Positions 1 through 10,915 of a DNA stretch of 64,000 nt are shown piece by piece. The stretch's first letter is position 1. The number at the start of each line of letters is the position of its first letter. Source of the stretch: Neurospora intermedia (Eukaryota; Ascomycota; Sordariomycetes; Sordariales; Sordariaceae); contig BTPP01000010.1 of the NCBI GenBank assembly GCA_037102815.1, positions 1 to 64,000 on the forward strand, read 5' to 3'. The notes under the pieces were generated by a model. That model was not told the origin of the DNA. It saw nothing but the letters and a program-made list of their open reading frames with translations, and did not search any database. The position numbers and the translations under genes are program-made.

Positions 1-631
1 AGACCATTCCAGACTTTTAGCTGGTGATCTTCACTTACCTAGAGTATGCTAATAAAGTCATCAACCCCTTTCCTTGGACTACCTATCACAAATGCTACGC
101 GTTGAAAGGTTTCCATCATTAAAGAAGTGCTTTTCTCCCATGCCGAATTCCGTGGTCCGATGGTTTGGGTAATCTGCTCGCAGTCGCCCATGGTGATGTC
201 GATCCTGGCCCTCAAACAATCGAACGGGAACTGCCTAATACAACTGTTAGTAATATTGCACTCCTGGTTAGTCATATACTATGTAGTACATACGAACCCA
301 CATCATTTGTGATTCGGCATTTACAAGATCACCGGATGATCACCCGTCTCAATCCCTTTTTTTTTTTTTTTTTTACCTTTTATTTTTTTCGCTTGACTTT
401 TTTTCCCCCCTTAGTACGCCTAGCCGTCATCATCAGGACGATAGTCCGAATGATCGACAAGCAAGCAGCTGCGTCCCGTCTACCTTGCTCTATTGGGAGA
501 AAGTTTCATGTTTCACAAGAAACAACAGCTGTGAACGTAAACCCGTCTCAATCACCTGAGTACCTACCTAGGGTATGACAAAGATACCGCAATGGTCAAG
601 AGACAGGTATACTTTCATTTTCTCTCCTCCC

Positions 632-632
<1 letters not shown>

Positions 633-674
<42 letters not shown>
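633..674. repeat. Poly-C run of 42 bases
   Basis: An uninterrupted C homopolymer, preceded by a CT-rich lead-in and followed by TTCCCC. The opposite strand is a run of 42 G, which could form G-quadruplex structures. Such runs are prone to length errors in assembly and to length change between strains. Confidence 0.95.
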
Positions 675-967
675 TTCCCCAATATCAATCCACAAGTGAC
701 AACTGCTCAACGGGCATACAGTTTCTACACTACATACATGTCCATCCATATACTTGCATGTACCGAACTTAATCCACCTCTCACCTAAACCGGGCTCTCT
801 CCTCTTGGCCATGAGGCTTGTCAAGGGGAGATACCAATCAGTCACGGTTACACCAAGCTTAACCTACCTTACACTACGCCGTGAACAATTAAGCATCTTC
901 ACAAGTGGCTGCCGAGCGTTGCCCCGGAGCTTGCGCTACTCAAGCCATCTGCGTGTGCCAGGATAAC

Positions 968-985
968 CATGGCATGGCATGGCAT
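968..985. repeat. CATGG pentamer microsatellite, copy 1
   Basis: Three tandem CATGG/TGGCA units. A second array of the same pentamer lies about 460 bases to the right (1433-1450). Both sit in noncoding spacer and neither is part of an open frame I would support. Confidence 0.8.
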
Positions 986-1432
986 CTTCCCGTGAGTGTC
1001 TGACTGGATTTTTGGTGTCACTGGATTTGATACAGACATCCGGGTTTGACAAGGTGAGTTTGACATTTGAACAGATGTTGACAAGTTTGACACATGTAGG
1101 TAGGTAGGTAGGTAGGTACAGCTGAGAAGAGGGTGCAATTTCGATCAACTAAGAGTGAAAAGGGGACTGGAGGATCAGACTTCGTCAGAACAGCAGTTGT
1201 GCTGCAATATATATATAAGAAATAAAATGGTGTCAGGTCAGTGCGTCCACCACAAATCGACTAATCCTCCTCCCTTGAGCTTTACCTCGTGCTCGACTTG
1301 GATGGTTTCAAAACCGGGACATACATTGATTGAGTGACCGTGAGTGAGTAAGCCAGTTCGAACCAAATCTTTGACCGGATCCAACGTACGAAGTCCCAAT
1401 GCGAGACAAGACAAAACATTGGCAATGGCAAG

Positions 1433-1450
1433 ACATGGCATGGCATGGCA
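1433..1450. repeat. CATGG pentamer microsatellite, copy 2
   Basis: The second short array of the same pentamer as at 968-985, again in spacer. The sequence around the two arrays is otherwise different, so this is a recurring simple repeat and not a segmental duplication. Confidence 0.8.
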
Positions 1451-2359
1451 ATCGAGACACCGATACACTCTTCCGTCCTTCACTCGTGCTCGGTTTACGT
1501 ACCTGCCTTGGCCACCGCGCTGAAACGGAACAGTGAGGTCTCAGCAATGCAAGTCTGATAGTCTAACAGTCAATAGTCAAGATTCAGTCCGTCACCGATC
1601 ACTTGGTATGGAGCCTGAGGGCTTGTGAATGGGGAGAAACCAGAGGCTGAAACTTCAAAGGTGGAATGCCTTCAACAGCTGATGTTCTGTGGTAGCTACC
1701 TAGTGAGATAATATCGTGAAGGAAGTAGAGATCATGCGGAGTAAGGAGTAGTCGGACATGTAGGTCTGTATAAGGTCCTCAGGACATGTACCAAAAAGTT
1801 TGGTCAAGTAAGCAGAGCATGTTGAAAGTCAATGTCACAATGTGCGTCCATCTTTCAAAGTACTATATTTACAATTCGCATTTGACCTGTCCGTTTGCTT
1901 CGTTGCCGTTATCCTGTGTTCCTCTTCCACACAGACATTTGGTTCATTGGTGATATACACATGTAAAAGTATAGATGGCAGCTGCCGAGGCTGGCTTGGT
2001 TTTTACTTTCCTTTCTCTTTTTCCTGCCGGTCTCACCGTCGTGCTATCCTATCGTACAGAACAACTTTTCCCAATATATCCGGGTTCCATATAGACAGAC
2101 AAAGTCACTAAAGTAACTTGGGTGGCAACCGTATAACAATCCATCTCCATCCCGTTCCGCTCGCTCTTTCTACCCCTCGGACAAGGTGACAGCCGTCGGA
2201 CGGTCGATGGCGGCGGTAGGCATGAACTGATAGACCAGTAGTCGCGAGTAGTTCAGAACCAAAAAGTCGAGGCTTTAGCTTTCACGCTCCCGCTTCGCTT
2301 CCTACTTCAATTCCTCCTCACTCCTCCCTCCTCTTCCCCCACAGAATGGAAGCAAGAGG

Positions 2360-3654
2360 CTAGACAGAGTTATCACCACCCGTCAAGATCCTGGTCTCCA
2401 GCCTGGCCTCCTCCTCGACCTTAGCCCAATCAATCATGTTCCACCAGCTCTGCGCATACGCCAGCTTACCACCCATACCACCCACACCAGTTCCGTATTC
2501 GCGGAGCCACGCGTACTCCCACGTGTTGAGGCACAAGATCGGAATCAAATCAGTGCCGCCGGGAGCCGTAGGTTCAAGCTTGTTACCCTTGAATCCAGCT
2601 GCGCTGCGCTCGAAGAAGCGCTGGCCGTTGCTCAAGCCCTGGGGAGAGCTGCCGATGGAAGTCTGGGCGTCCATCTCCTGACGGCGCCAGTGGGCGCCCG
2701 GATAAGGAGAACCAGCCAAGTAGGTGGCCATGACGCGGAGGGCGACCGGCTGACCGGGAAGCTGGGTGCGGACGAGCCAGACGAAACCGGGACCGAACAT
2801 GGAGACGGCGGTGCCGATCATCTCGTCGCGGAGCGTGTCGACGGAGCCGAAGTTCTCGTTGATGTGGTAAAATAGCTTATCGCCCATCTTGACGGGGACC
2901 GGAGACAGGTGGTCGAAGAAGAAGTGGTTGTTGTGCGCCATGGAGGCGTGGTTGAACACATGGGCGAGCTCGGGGTCGCGTGCGGTGGCGAGGACGATGG
3001 ACTTGGTGTCTTTTTGCTCAAAGTCGGTGCCTGTTTGACGAAAGAGAAGTAAGTAAGGTGGTTTGTCGAGTAGATAGCCCTCATGCAGCAAAGTAGGTGA
3101 AATCATGTCTCCTCCCCCCCGGGTAGGCAGGGCATGCTCTGACTTGAGCTTCAATTCCCTTCCTTCTATTTCCTCCACCAATTCCTTTGTGGCTTAACCA
3201 CTGCGCGAATGCCTCCTCTTCCTCGCAGGCTTGACAGCATCCAAGCTTGGCGTTTTTGACCAAAGCATACCAATTCCTCGCAGCCAGTAATCTTCGCACG
3301 TAACCTTCATCCATGCCATGCCACATGATAACGCAGCCACGCCAAAACCCCAAAACATGTATGTCCTGTGTTATTGTGCCATCCGTACGTACCTACTACA
3401 AGCGCATTAAGCTTCTCCAAAATGAAGGTCTGATACTCGGTATAGGCCATGTTGACGGAGCCGGGACTGAGGAAGTTGCGGATGCCCTCTTGCTCGAAGT
3501 TGTCGCGAAGCGGCATGAGGTAGTGCTGCCATCTCCTTTGGGCGGCGATGCTGGCGCCGGCGACGGCGGACTGGTTGGTGGCGATAGCGTTGACGGCACG
3601 GCCGAGGAGCGAGCTTGTCGCACGGGGTATCCTTAGACCCATGGAGCCGATCAT
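2360..3654 (-). CDS. Mitochondrial small-subunit ribosomal protein, SOD-fold (mS42/mS43 type)
   Basis: Predicted component of the mitochondrial 37S ribosomal subunit, of the Rsm26/Mrp1 class, which is built on an iron/manganese superoxide-dismutase fold. Two exons: 3654-3393 and 3030-2360. The intron (3392-3031) starts GTACGT, ends CAG and joins LNALVVG to TDFEQ in frame, giving 310 residues. The first ~30 residues are basic with hydroxylated side chains and no acidic residue, as in a mitochondrial presequence. The SOD-like segment [16 protein letters not shown] is clear, and the C-terminal domain has [12 protein letters not shown] where enzymes have a DxWEHAYY ligand motif. The Asp and His ligands are thus replaced by Asn and Tyr, so catalytic activity is unlikely. 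I cannot decide between mS42 and mS43. Confidence 0.88.
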
Positions 3655-4451
3655 TTTGTCTGTTGTGTTTTTTTGGTCTCTTTCTCCGTAAGAAAACGGC
3701 CCGGGGGTCGGAGGAAAGGTTCGGTGGGAGGGAAGCTCGGCCGGTCGTTCGGTCGGGGGAGATGGACGGTGGACGGTGTGTGTGGGGGGCGGACCTTGAG
3801 GACGGACGGAGACGACTTCAAGACTGGACGGGCTGCCGGCGCAGAGCGGACGCACTTCAAAACACACGGGCACTCAACCCCGGAAGACGGTCGAAGTGGG
3901 ACGCGACTTTCGAGACTTTTTTTGCTCCGCTGCGGAAGGACCCGGCCATTGGAGCAGAGACCAATCGTTGGGACGAACTGGCGGCTGGCAGCCTCACCAT
4001 CCTCGCAAAGAGCCACGCTTGACCCTAACCCTGGATATGATTGAGAGGTACATACCTAGTACCGTCCTAGGTGGGGTAGCTGTTTGCCAATTCCGGAGTT
4101 CCGTACTTGGCGTTCACATTGACTTCGTCTTCAACTGTCTCGATGATGTACTAGTGCACAGATACTGTGCATTTTTCTTTACTTTATTCGTGTATATGCT
4201 ATGTTCATTATCGTACTTCAACCGATATTCTGTAACGCTATTGTAAAATAATTCCGTGGACGCCGTTGCTCGAACTCCGAACAACTAACAAGAATCACGA
4301 GGCGAACTGTGCGCCCTCACCGGACTTCCCCCACCAGTACTACCTGACGCCAAAAACGACCCGATGATGCAGTATCCCGAACAAGATGAGGAGTATAAAC
4401 AGTGAACACCGACACCCCCTTTGACTCAATTTCCCTTCCTTGCGTGATCAT
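3655..4451. other. Spacer between two minus-strand genes
   Basis: This holds the upstream region of the mitochondrial ribosomal protein gene and the downstream region of the unrecognised gene at 4452. The part near 3690-4000 is GC-rich, so it is open in several frames on both strands. I see no splice-supported or family-like protein in it. Confidence 0.5.
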
Positions 4452-5741
4452 TCAAACGTCATCCTCCACCATCGCAAGAACATCAAGCTCGTTCCTGACC
4501 ATCCGCTCGAACTCTTCACGACTGATGCCAGCGCCGCGCGACAACTGGAAAAGACTTCGAATCGTCCTTGAGACGTGCTGCTTAACTCCAAACTCGACTC
4601 GATCTTGCGCTTCCGCCGTTTCTTCGAGCTTGGCCACCATGCGGGATCCGTTTGAGCTGGCACTACTGGCTGGGCGCGGATGAGCAAGGCTTTCCATCCT
4701 CTCCTCGTCCGCCTGGGACATGCGCCGGCCACGTGACTCAGAACCGGACTTATCGGAGGGTGATCGAGATGAAACGTAACCGCCGTTGCCGTCTCCGTTT
4801 AGTCCCAATGGCGGCGGCGCTGGTGCGGACTTGATGGCGGGAGGCTCATATGCCTGTTGTCTTGGCGACGGAGACCTGCGAAGGAGGGTACAATTAAGCG
4901 GTGCACCACCTCCAGCAGCTCCGCCCTGTAAGGCCTCCTCGTCTGGATCATGGGGGTCCATGGCTGGCTGTACGGATTCGTATTGGGCGAAGTACGCATC
5001 TTCGGCGGACGCGCTACGCTCAAAGGGATGGGGTTTTTGAGTGTTGAGGCCGGCGCCCAAGGACGGCGGCGCAGGAGAGCGACCCTGACCGGGCGTTTGG
5101 GAAGGCGTGGCATCGTATCGGCCCCAGTAATCATCGTCGTCATCCTCTTCAACTGGTTCAGCTTGGACGGATACTTGGGCAACTGCTTTGGTTTCTGGCA
5201 CAGAGATTTGTTGGGCCTTGAACGCCTTCTCTGCTTCATCGAGTGTAGCATGACCCTGGAAGGAGTCGAGGGGAGATGGATTGCTGGCTACACCGACCTC
5301 GCCCACACGCCATCCGTCGCCGCCACCGTCTTTGTCGTTGACGCAGTACACAAGACGAATGAACAGGTCGAACTCTCCCAACACCACGAGGGTCTGAAGT
5401 GTCTCGGGGTCAAGTCTCCTGTACTTGATGTGGACATCGTAATCCCAATCTATCTCCACTTCCCCCGATACCGGATGGGGATCCAGACTACCGCTTTGGG
5501 CGATCTCGGTGAGTCTGGAGACCTTCGAAGTGTCATAGGTAAGAAGACGGATCCATGGATCTGAGCTGGCGCCGGAAAGAAGCTGTACTCGCTGTCTAAG
5601 AATGGGCGAAAGAAGAGGCAGTACTGTTGTAGCTGGCTCGGTCGACGCAGACGCTCCTGGCAGGGCGGAGAGGACAGGCCTCACGAGGCTCTGAATATCC
5701 GGAGAGGTGATACTAGTAGGAGCCATTGCTGCGATGGCCAT
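4452..5741 (-). CDS. Unrecognised protein, acidic/proline-rich, 429 residues
   Basis: A single uninterrupted frame. The frame extends upstream, but its first in-frame ATG is at 5741, in a strong context (CTACCATGGCC), giving 429 residues. The first ~170 residues look folded, with segments such as VEIDWDYDVHIKYRRL and LGEFDLFIRLVYCVND. The middle is disordered: a run of five Asp, SPAPP, APAPPPLG and many Ser/Pro. The last ~60 residues (KLEETAEAQDRVEFGVKQHV onward) look helical and charged, and could form a coiled coil. I do not recognise a named domain. The long frame, strong start and alternating folded/disordered layout support a real gene. An extra 5' exon cannot be excluded. Confidence 0.75.
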   Translation of the reverse strand: MAIAAMAPTSITSPDIQSLVRPVLSALPGASASTEPATTVLPLLSPILRQRVQLLSGASSDPWIRLLTYDTSKVSRLTEIAQSGSLDPHPVSGEVEIDWDYDVHIKYRRLDPETLQTLVVLGEFDLFIRLVYCVNDKDGGGDGWRVGEVGVASNPSPLDSFQGHATLDEAEKAFKAQQISVPETKAVAQVSVQAEPVEEDDDDDYWGRYDATPSQTPGQGRSPAPPSLGAGLNTQKPHPFERSASAEDAYFAQYESVQPAMDPHDPDEEALQGGAAGGGAPLNCTLLRRSPSPRQQAYEPPAIKSAPAPPPLGLNGDGNGGYVSSRSPSDKSGSESRGRRMSQADEERMESLAHPRPASSASSNGSRMVAKLEETAEAQDRVEFGVKQHVSRTIRSLFQLSRGAGISREEFERMVRNELDVLAMVEDDV

Positions 5742-7968
5742 GGTAGGTATAGTCGTTGTCGTAAAGAGATTGTGAAGGCAAGGTTGTAATATGTGTTTGA
5801 TGCGGGGGTCCAAAGCTTTGCTTGTAGCACTCTCCAAGAGAAGTTGAACAACCTTGAGGATGACTCTCAACAAAGGTTCCAACTAGTTGACTTTATAGCG
5901 ACTGGTCTTGGCAGGCGAACAAAGTGAATCACATGCGAAGGTTTGGCCCAACACACGTCGAGGAGTATGTGTGCAGTGGAGCGTGGCTGGGATGCTTGTC
6001 TTGCAGATGGGCAGGAAGACCTGATGTAGGTATCTAGCTCGATCTCTATGCACTCACTGCAAGCACTGCGGATGGCAAGGGGTTTGGTAGATGTATGAGG
6101 TTGGACGCAGGTTCTGTTGCTGCAGATGGCGTGCAGCGCTTCGGTTCGATGGGCAAGCAGGTGAAGTGGTGAAGATGCAAAGTCGTTACTTGAAAATAAA
6201 AGTAAGAGAAAAGAAAGAACAGCGGAAAGAAGTCGGGATGGAAGAGAGAACGGAGATCAGGGATATAACTAACAGGAGCCTCGGAGGATGAACAAAAGTC
6301 CCACCGGTGGGTTCACGGGATTCTGCTACGCTTCGATGCCCTGTTGCCAGTTCCGTTGCTGCGGGATGATGAAGATGACGGGGTCCATCTCGTGAACTGC
6401 AAGAGTTGAGAGCCCTGTGCATTGAGCGCAGGTGGACATTCTCACAACGCTGGGGTGCATCCCGTCGGCAGGTACGTACCTGGAGAACTGGGGCCAGGTA
6501 TGGGCAGCTTTAGCCAATTCAAGGAAATACTGGGGTTGACTCCTCACTGGGGTGGTGAGATGGTTGCTGTGGGCGATTGCTGGGTAGCAACCTTCGGGCG
6601 GATGGAACCAATTAGCGCCAACCCCGGACATGGCAATGCTACGGTGAACGTGAACCGTCTTCGACTCCGGACGTGTCCATTTGATTAGCATGTGGATGGA
6701 AGAGGGGACGGAATCACCTACCTACTGTACCCCCTTTCCGTGCCACAACCGCTCGACCGACGCCGGTATTATTGACTCCTGCTTGCCCCATATGGATAAA
6801 GCTCTCACAGGTACGCCAAACCTAAAGGTCACATCAACTCATGTCGAGGAATTATGTATGCTTTGGTGCCATCCCTTCTATGAAACAGGATTGTTCTATA
6901 ACGACTCATCTCACAGTTTGTATGCCAGCTCTCGTTCTACCTAACAGAGCAACAGCTCTCGACCAAATCATCACGGACAATACGGGTCACGACAGGACGT
7001 TACGTACGTAGCCAGTGCAACGATCTTCAAACCAAGTGACAAAGTGGAAGCCAAGGCTGAGCTGAGCGCGTGGCACCCCTGTTGATCCTCGAGGTGCGAG
7101 TCGTGAACAATGTCGTCACTGCTGTCATGACGGCTACGCCTCTTCAAGACGAGAAGGAGAAGGATAAGACTTCGCCTTGCGAGTCACCGTCATCACCATC
7201 AGTTTGCAAAAAGCAGTGAGACCACAACACCCTGGGCAGATGGGCAAGTGCTTGATGCAACGCCTAAGCACATACATACATGGAGGCAGTGTGTACACAA
7301 AACCATTGCGCTGCAGCATCCAACGCCCCATTCACTACCATGTCCGTCTCCGTTTCTGAGGCCCAATTGGATTACAAACATGTTCGGCTCTTCTAGAAAA
7401 TCTAAGACGCACGTCACGGATTCATTCCCGACAATTCTCAGCCACATAAGGCATTGGCCAGGGACCAGCGCATGAACCTTGTGCGTTATCAATTCGCCGT
7501 CTTATCCCATGGTACAAGCCGGTGGTAGACGACTGATCAACGCGGAAAAAGATTCAATGATGGAAGCCTTGGCGCGCCTGCCCCATCCAATTAGATCACT
7601 GCCCTGGGGCAGTTTTCACTCCAATTTGATATCTTTCGCAGTTACATCCCACATCTGCTTATCATGAATTTACAAAAGAACCGACCGCAAAGGCTTGACG
7701 ACCGTCGTCCAAGGAACACACGAAGCACCATCTCCGGAGCTATTTTCGCAAGGCGCACAGCACTGCCGTCGGTACATCCGAACACCGAAGCCCGAACACA
7801 CTGAACGCTAGTACCTGCAGTCCGCAAGGTAGCGGTAGCTCTACGTCAACTCGAGCTTGGCCCTCTCGCACTGCGACAACGACCGGTCGGCGATCACGCA
7901 TCGCTCAGCCCACGTTTACCGGGCGCGCCCACTTCTCCAGTCTCTCCGCTGTATCGCGTGCTGGATGA
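5742..7968. other. Divergent spacer upstream of the unrecognised gene and the TPP carrier
   Basis: About 2.2 kb between divergently transcribed genes, so it should hold both promoters. Open frames of 60-120 codons occur on both strands (for example near 6326-6691) but resemble no family and lack supported splice extensions. A short upstream ATG at 7965 overlaps the carrier's start in another frame and stops after 11 codons. Confidence 0.5.
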
Positions 7969-9071
7969 ATGTCTGGCAAGGCCGAACGCCTCAAGGATGA
8001 GGGTTCCCGCCTTCAGGTGACAGCCGCCGGCGCAACGGCCGGCTTGATCTCTCGGTACGTCCGTCACGAACCCCCTTTCCCTTAAAAGTTGCCTAAGAAA
8101 GTCCTTGTTGCCCCAACCTCTGTTACTAACCTGCCATTGTACTGCCTCCCAACAGTTTCGTCATCGCGCCCCTCGACGTCGTCAAGATCCGCCTCCAGCT
8201 GCAACACCACTCCCTCTCGGATCCGCTCATCCACCAGCGCGGCGCCGAAATCATCGGCGGCGGGCCCGTTTACAAGGGCACCCTCCCTACAATCCGACAC
8301 ATCCTGCGCACCGAAGGTCTCACGGGGCTCTGGAAGGGCAACATCCCCGCCGAGCTTCTCTACGTCTCGTACGCCGCCGTTCAATTCACCACCTACCGCT
8401 CCATCACCCAGTTTCTTCAAGCCGCTTTCCCCAAAGACCAAAACAAACAACTGCCCCCATCGGTCGAGTCCTTCATAGCCGGCGCCTCAGCCGGTGGCGT
8501 CGCCACGGCAGTTACCTACCCTCTCGATCTACTACGTACCCGCTTCGCCGCGCAAGGCGTCGAGCGTGTCTACCCTTCTCTTGTACAAGCGCTCAAAACC
8601 ATTTACGCCTCTGAAGGCGTCACCGGTTACTTCCGCGGCCTTGGGCCCGGGTTGGCGCAAATCATCCCTTACATGGGCACGTTCTTCTGCGTGTACGAAA
8701 CCCTTCGGCCCCGGCTCTCCCAGCTCGAGCTGCCCTACAGCTCGGGTAGCGCAGTGGCAGGCGTGTTGGCGAGCGTGATGGCCAAGACAGGCACGTTTCC
8801 GTTGGATCTGGTGAGGAAGAGGATCCAAGTGCAGGGACCGACGAGGGGAATGTATGTGCATAAGAACATACCGGTTTATGACGGGGGGATGGTGAAGACG
8901 GTAGCGACGATTGTGAGGAGAGAGGGGGTGAGGGGACTGTATAGGGGACTGACGGTGAGCTTGGTCAAGGCAGCGCCAGCGAGCGCAGTCACAATGTGGA
9001 CTTATGAGAGGGCGTTGAAGTTGTATATCAGGCTTGGAGAGGCGGGGTCGGGGCGGAAGGAGGGGGTATAA
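7969..9071 (+). CDS. tpc1: Mitochondrial thiamine pyrophosphate carrier
   Basis: A mitochondrial carrier family protein predicted to move thiamine pyrophosphate across the inner membrane for matrix dehydrogenases. Two exons, 7969-8054 and 8156-9071, give 333 residues. The intron has a GTACGT donor, an ACTAAC branch site at 8125-8130 and a CAG acceptor, and it restores [12 protein letters not shown]. All three carrier repeats carry the PxDxx(K/R) signature: [20 protein letters not shown] and [10 protein letters not shown]. The repeat pattern also includes GLWKGN, GYFRGL and GLYRGL. The length and the first-repeat sequence fit fungal Tpc1. Assignment to thiamine pyrophosphate over another carrier substrate rests on remembered similarity to Tpc1. 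ATG 7969 follows a short overlapping upstream ATG at 7965. Confidence 0.9.
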
Positions 9072-10203
9072 TTTCAAATAAGAACGACGGTTTTGCGAGT
9101 TATTAACTGATAGATAAGCGAGGCGCTATGGGTACCTAGATAGACAGCGCGGTGAGTTAGCAAGCACAGGCGCCGAATTCCATTTGTTTTGTTTTGTATG
9201 TGTTAGATTCTCGACGTGAATCCGGAATTTTTGGTTGAAACTAATGACAACACAGCCCTCATGAAACGGAACTCATTCAGAATTACCCAGACAGATCGGA
9301 TCCGGTCATGGCAATGCATTTACAGATAATCAAGATATTGACACATATCCAAGACTCGGGCATATCCTGGGATGAATTTGACGGAGTGCTCAGAGTGAGC
9401 GGAATCGCTGACTGGTTTGTGGAAAACGAAACATGAACAAGAACAAAGTGACCCGCATCAATGCCCGTTGTATCAAGGCACAGGTCACATACAACATGGA
9501 AGATATATCATCAGCCTGACATTCTCCTGTGATCTCATTCAATACCTGGTACTGTCGCCTGGTTTGTGCTGCAAAGTAATGATATCCCAAGCCATAATCG
9601 CGATAAAACCCACTAACGAACAACCTGCCTCCTCTTTGAACCCAGAACCAGTAGTGGTTACCAGCCTCTTTGCCGTACCCTACGCTGCCCAATTTTACGC
9701 CATTTTAACCATCCCAAACGCCGATCATGCATACAAGACCACAGCTGCTGTGTGGCCTCTTCCCAACCCCGGAAAGATAGATGGAAAGTCAAGAACAGAA
9801 AAGCCAAGTACACTGATGGAAGAAAATAAGGAGACAAGAACCGTTCAGTAATACAGGATGGGTGGGAAATAGTCAACCATAATAGTCGAGTAGGTATAGT
9901 GGTACAGGCCAGTGATAAGAAAATCCAAACCGGATACACCCACCTTGGTCATCCAATGATGAAAAATGTGAAAAGATAGAAAGCAAAGAAGTGACTGAGG
10001 CGACCGTCGTCCTCCTAGCTCATGAGCAGCCACTTGTTGTTCTCAGTATTTGGCCAGTTGACGCTTCGGCAGGATCTTTACCCAAAGCTGTCAATCAGAC
10101 ATTCTCACGAGAGGAGAACACGGCCCTAGGGCTGTTGCTGAGATTGACACTTTTTTTCTGCTCATAACGCAGGCAACTTCTTGCGCACCACCTCCATTGG
10201 TGC
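9072..10203. other. Spacer downstream of the TPP carrier
   Basis: Contains the 3' end region of the carrier gene. Two opposed open frames of about 100-140 codons overlap near 9400-9850. Neither shows domain-like sequence, and the strand choice is arbitrary, so I do not call them. Confidence 0.5.
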
Positions 10204-10800
10204 TTAGCGACACTGATCTCCCACACCAGCCTTGATGCAGGGCGGACAGGGCTTCTCGATAGTACATATCAGGTGTTGTATCCTTGTGCATCGTTGACAT
10301 CCTGTGCCTCGAAAGATTCGCCGTTCTAGTTCTGAGTGACACTCATCTTCTACTCCGGCCTTGACACAGGACGGGCGGGGCTTCTCGACGGTATACACAA
10401 AGCAACTGACTTCTTTGCATCGCTGGCATCTTATACCATATGATAAAATAAACGGGGGTGGACGACAGTCATCCCCCAGGCCAGCCTTGATGCATTGCAT
10501 TCATCGCACGGCGTTAGGAATCCCATGCATTCGATCGTACGTTCCTTGCATCGCTGACGCCTTCGTATGCCGGAAAGTTCTGTGGCAGGACGAAGTTCGT
10601 CCCGTCGTTTGTCCTCTAACTCGTCTTCGCGTTTGTTTTGATGTTGGTCTCGTACCTGGGTTTTACTTTCGTTTTGTTGCTTGTGTTCGTCTTTCTCATT
10701 AGGCCCGGCCGAAGTGCTGACACTGCTCGTGTTCTTCCTCATCAAATCCGAACGATATGTTGTGTTGATCATGTTCTTTCTTATCAGGTCCAGCCGATGT
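10204..10800 (-). pseudogene. Decayed cysteine-rich repeat gene
   Basis: Read on the minus strand, this encodes a charged leader with repeated SAGP(D/N)xK(E/D) words. Three units of about 45-50 residues follow, built on a CQRC ... EKPxPxC(I/V)KAGxxDxC pattern. Clear examples are CQRCTRIQHLICTIEKPCPP with CIKAGVGDQC (10204-10300 region) and CQRCKEVSCFVYTVEKPRPS with CVKAGVEDEC. The first unit reads RRRQRCKERTIECM, and its CIKAGLGDDC half sits in a different frame. The leader also changes frame between its two SAGP copies, near 10700. I see no convincing intron at either change, so at least two disruptions are likely. Some Cys positions have become Ser or Arg. The pattern suggests zinc knuckles of a host protein. 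I do not recognise a family, and a spliced functional gene remains possible. Confidence 0.45.
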
Positions 10801-10915
10801 ACTATGCCATATCCTCATCGTTGTGGAATTTCGGGGATGACGCCCGAGCAGGAGGGCTCTGAGTATGGGAAGACCCCAAGAGGCCTGGGGAGGTAATGTG
10901 TGTGGGAGGAGCTAC

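Larger units (their letters stand above)
1..2359. other. Gene-free left flank
   Basis: I find no convincing coding region here. The open frames are short, overlap on both strands and lack splice-supported extensions. The stretch holds a long poly-C run near 633-674, short T runs near 358-374, a GGTA array near 1097-1118 and two copies of a CATGG microsatellite (about 968-985 and 1433-1450). The right end lies downstream of the mitochondrial ribosomal protein gene and would hold its 3' UTR. Confidence 0.6.

Noticed and set aside
3307-3873. Upstream extension of the mitochondrial ribosomal protein frame past 3654
   Set aside because: The extra residues before MIGSMG are low-complexity Pro/Ser/Arg and do not look like a presequence. 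The ATG at 3654 gives a sensible mitochondrial leader.
5742-5882. N-terminal extension of the unrecognised gene (47 codons)
   Set aside because: The extension starts with TTG and not ATG. The first in-frame ATG, at 5741, has a strong start context.
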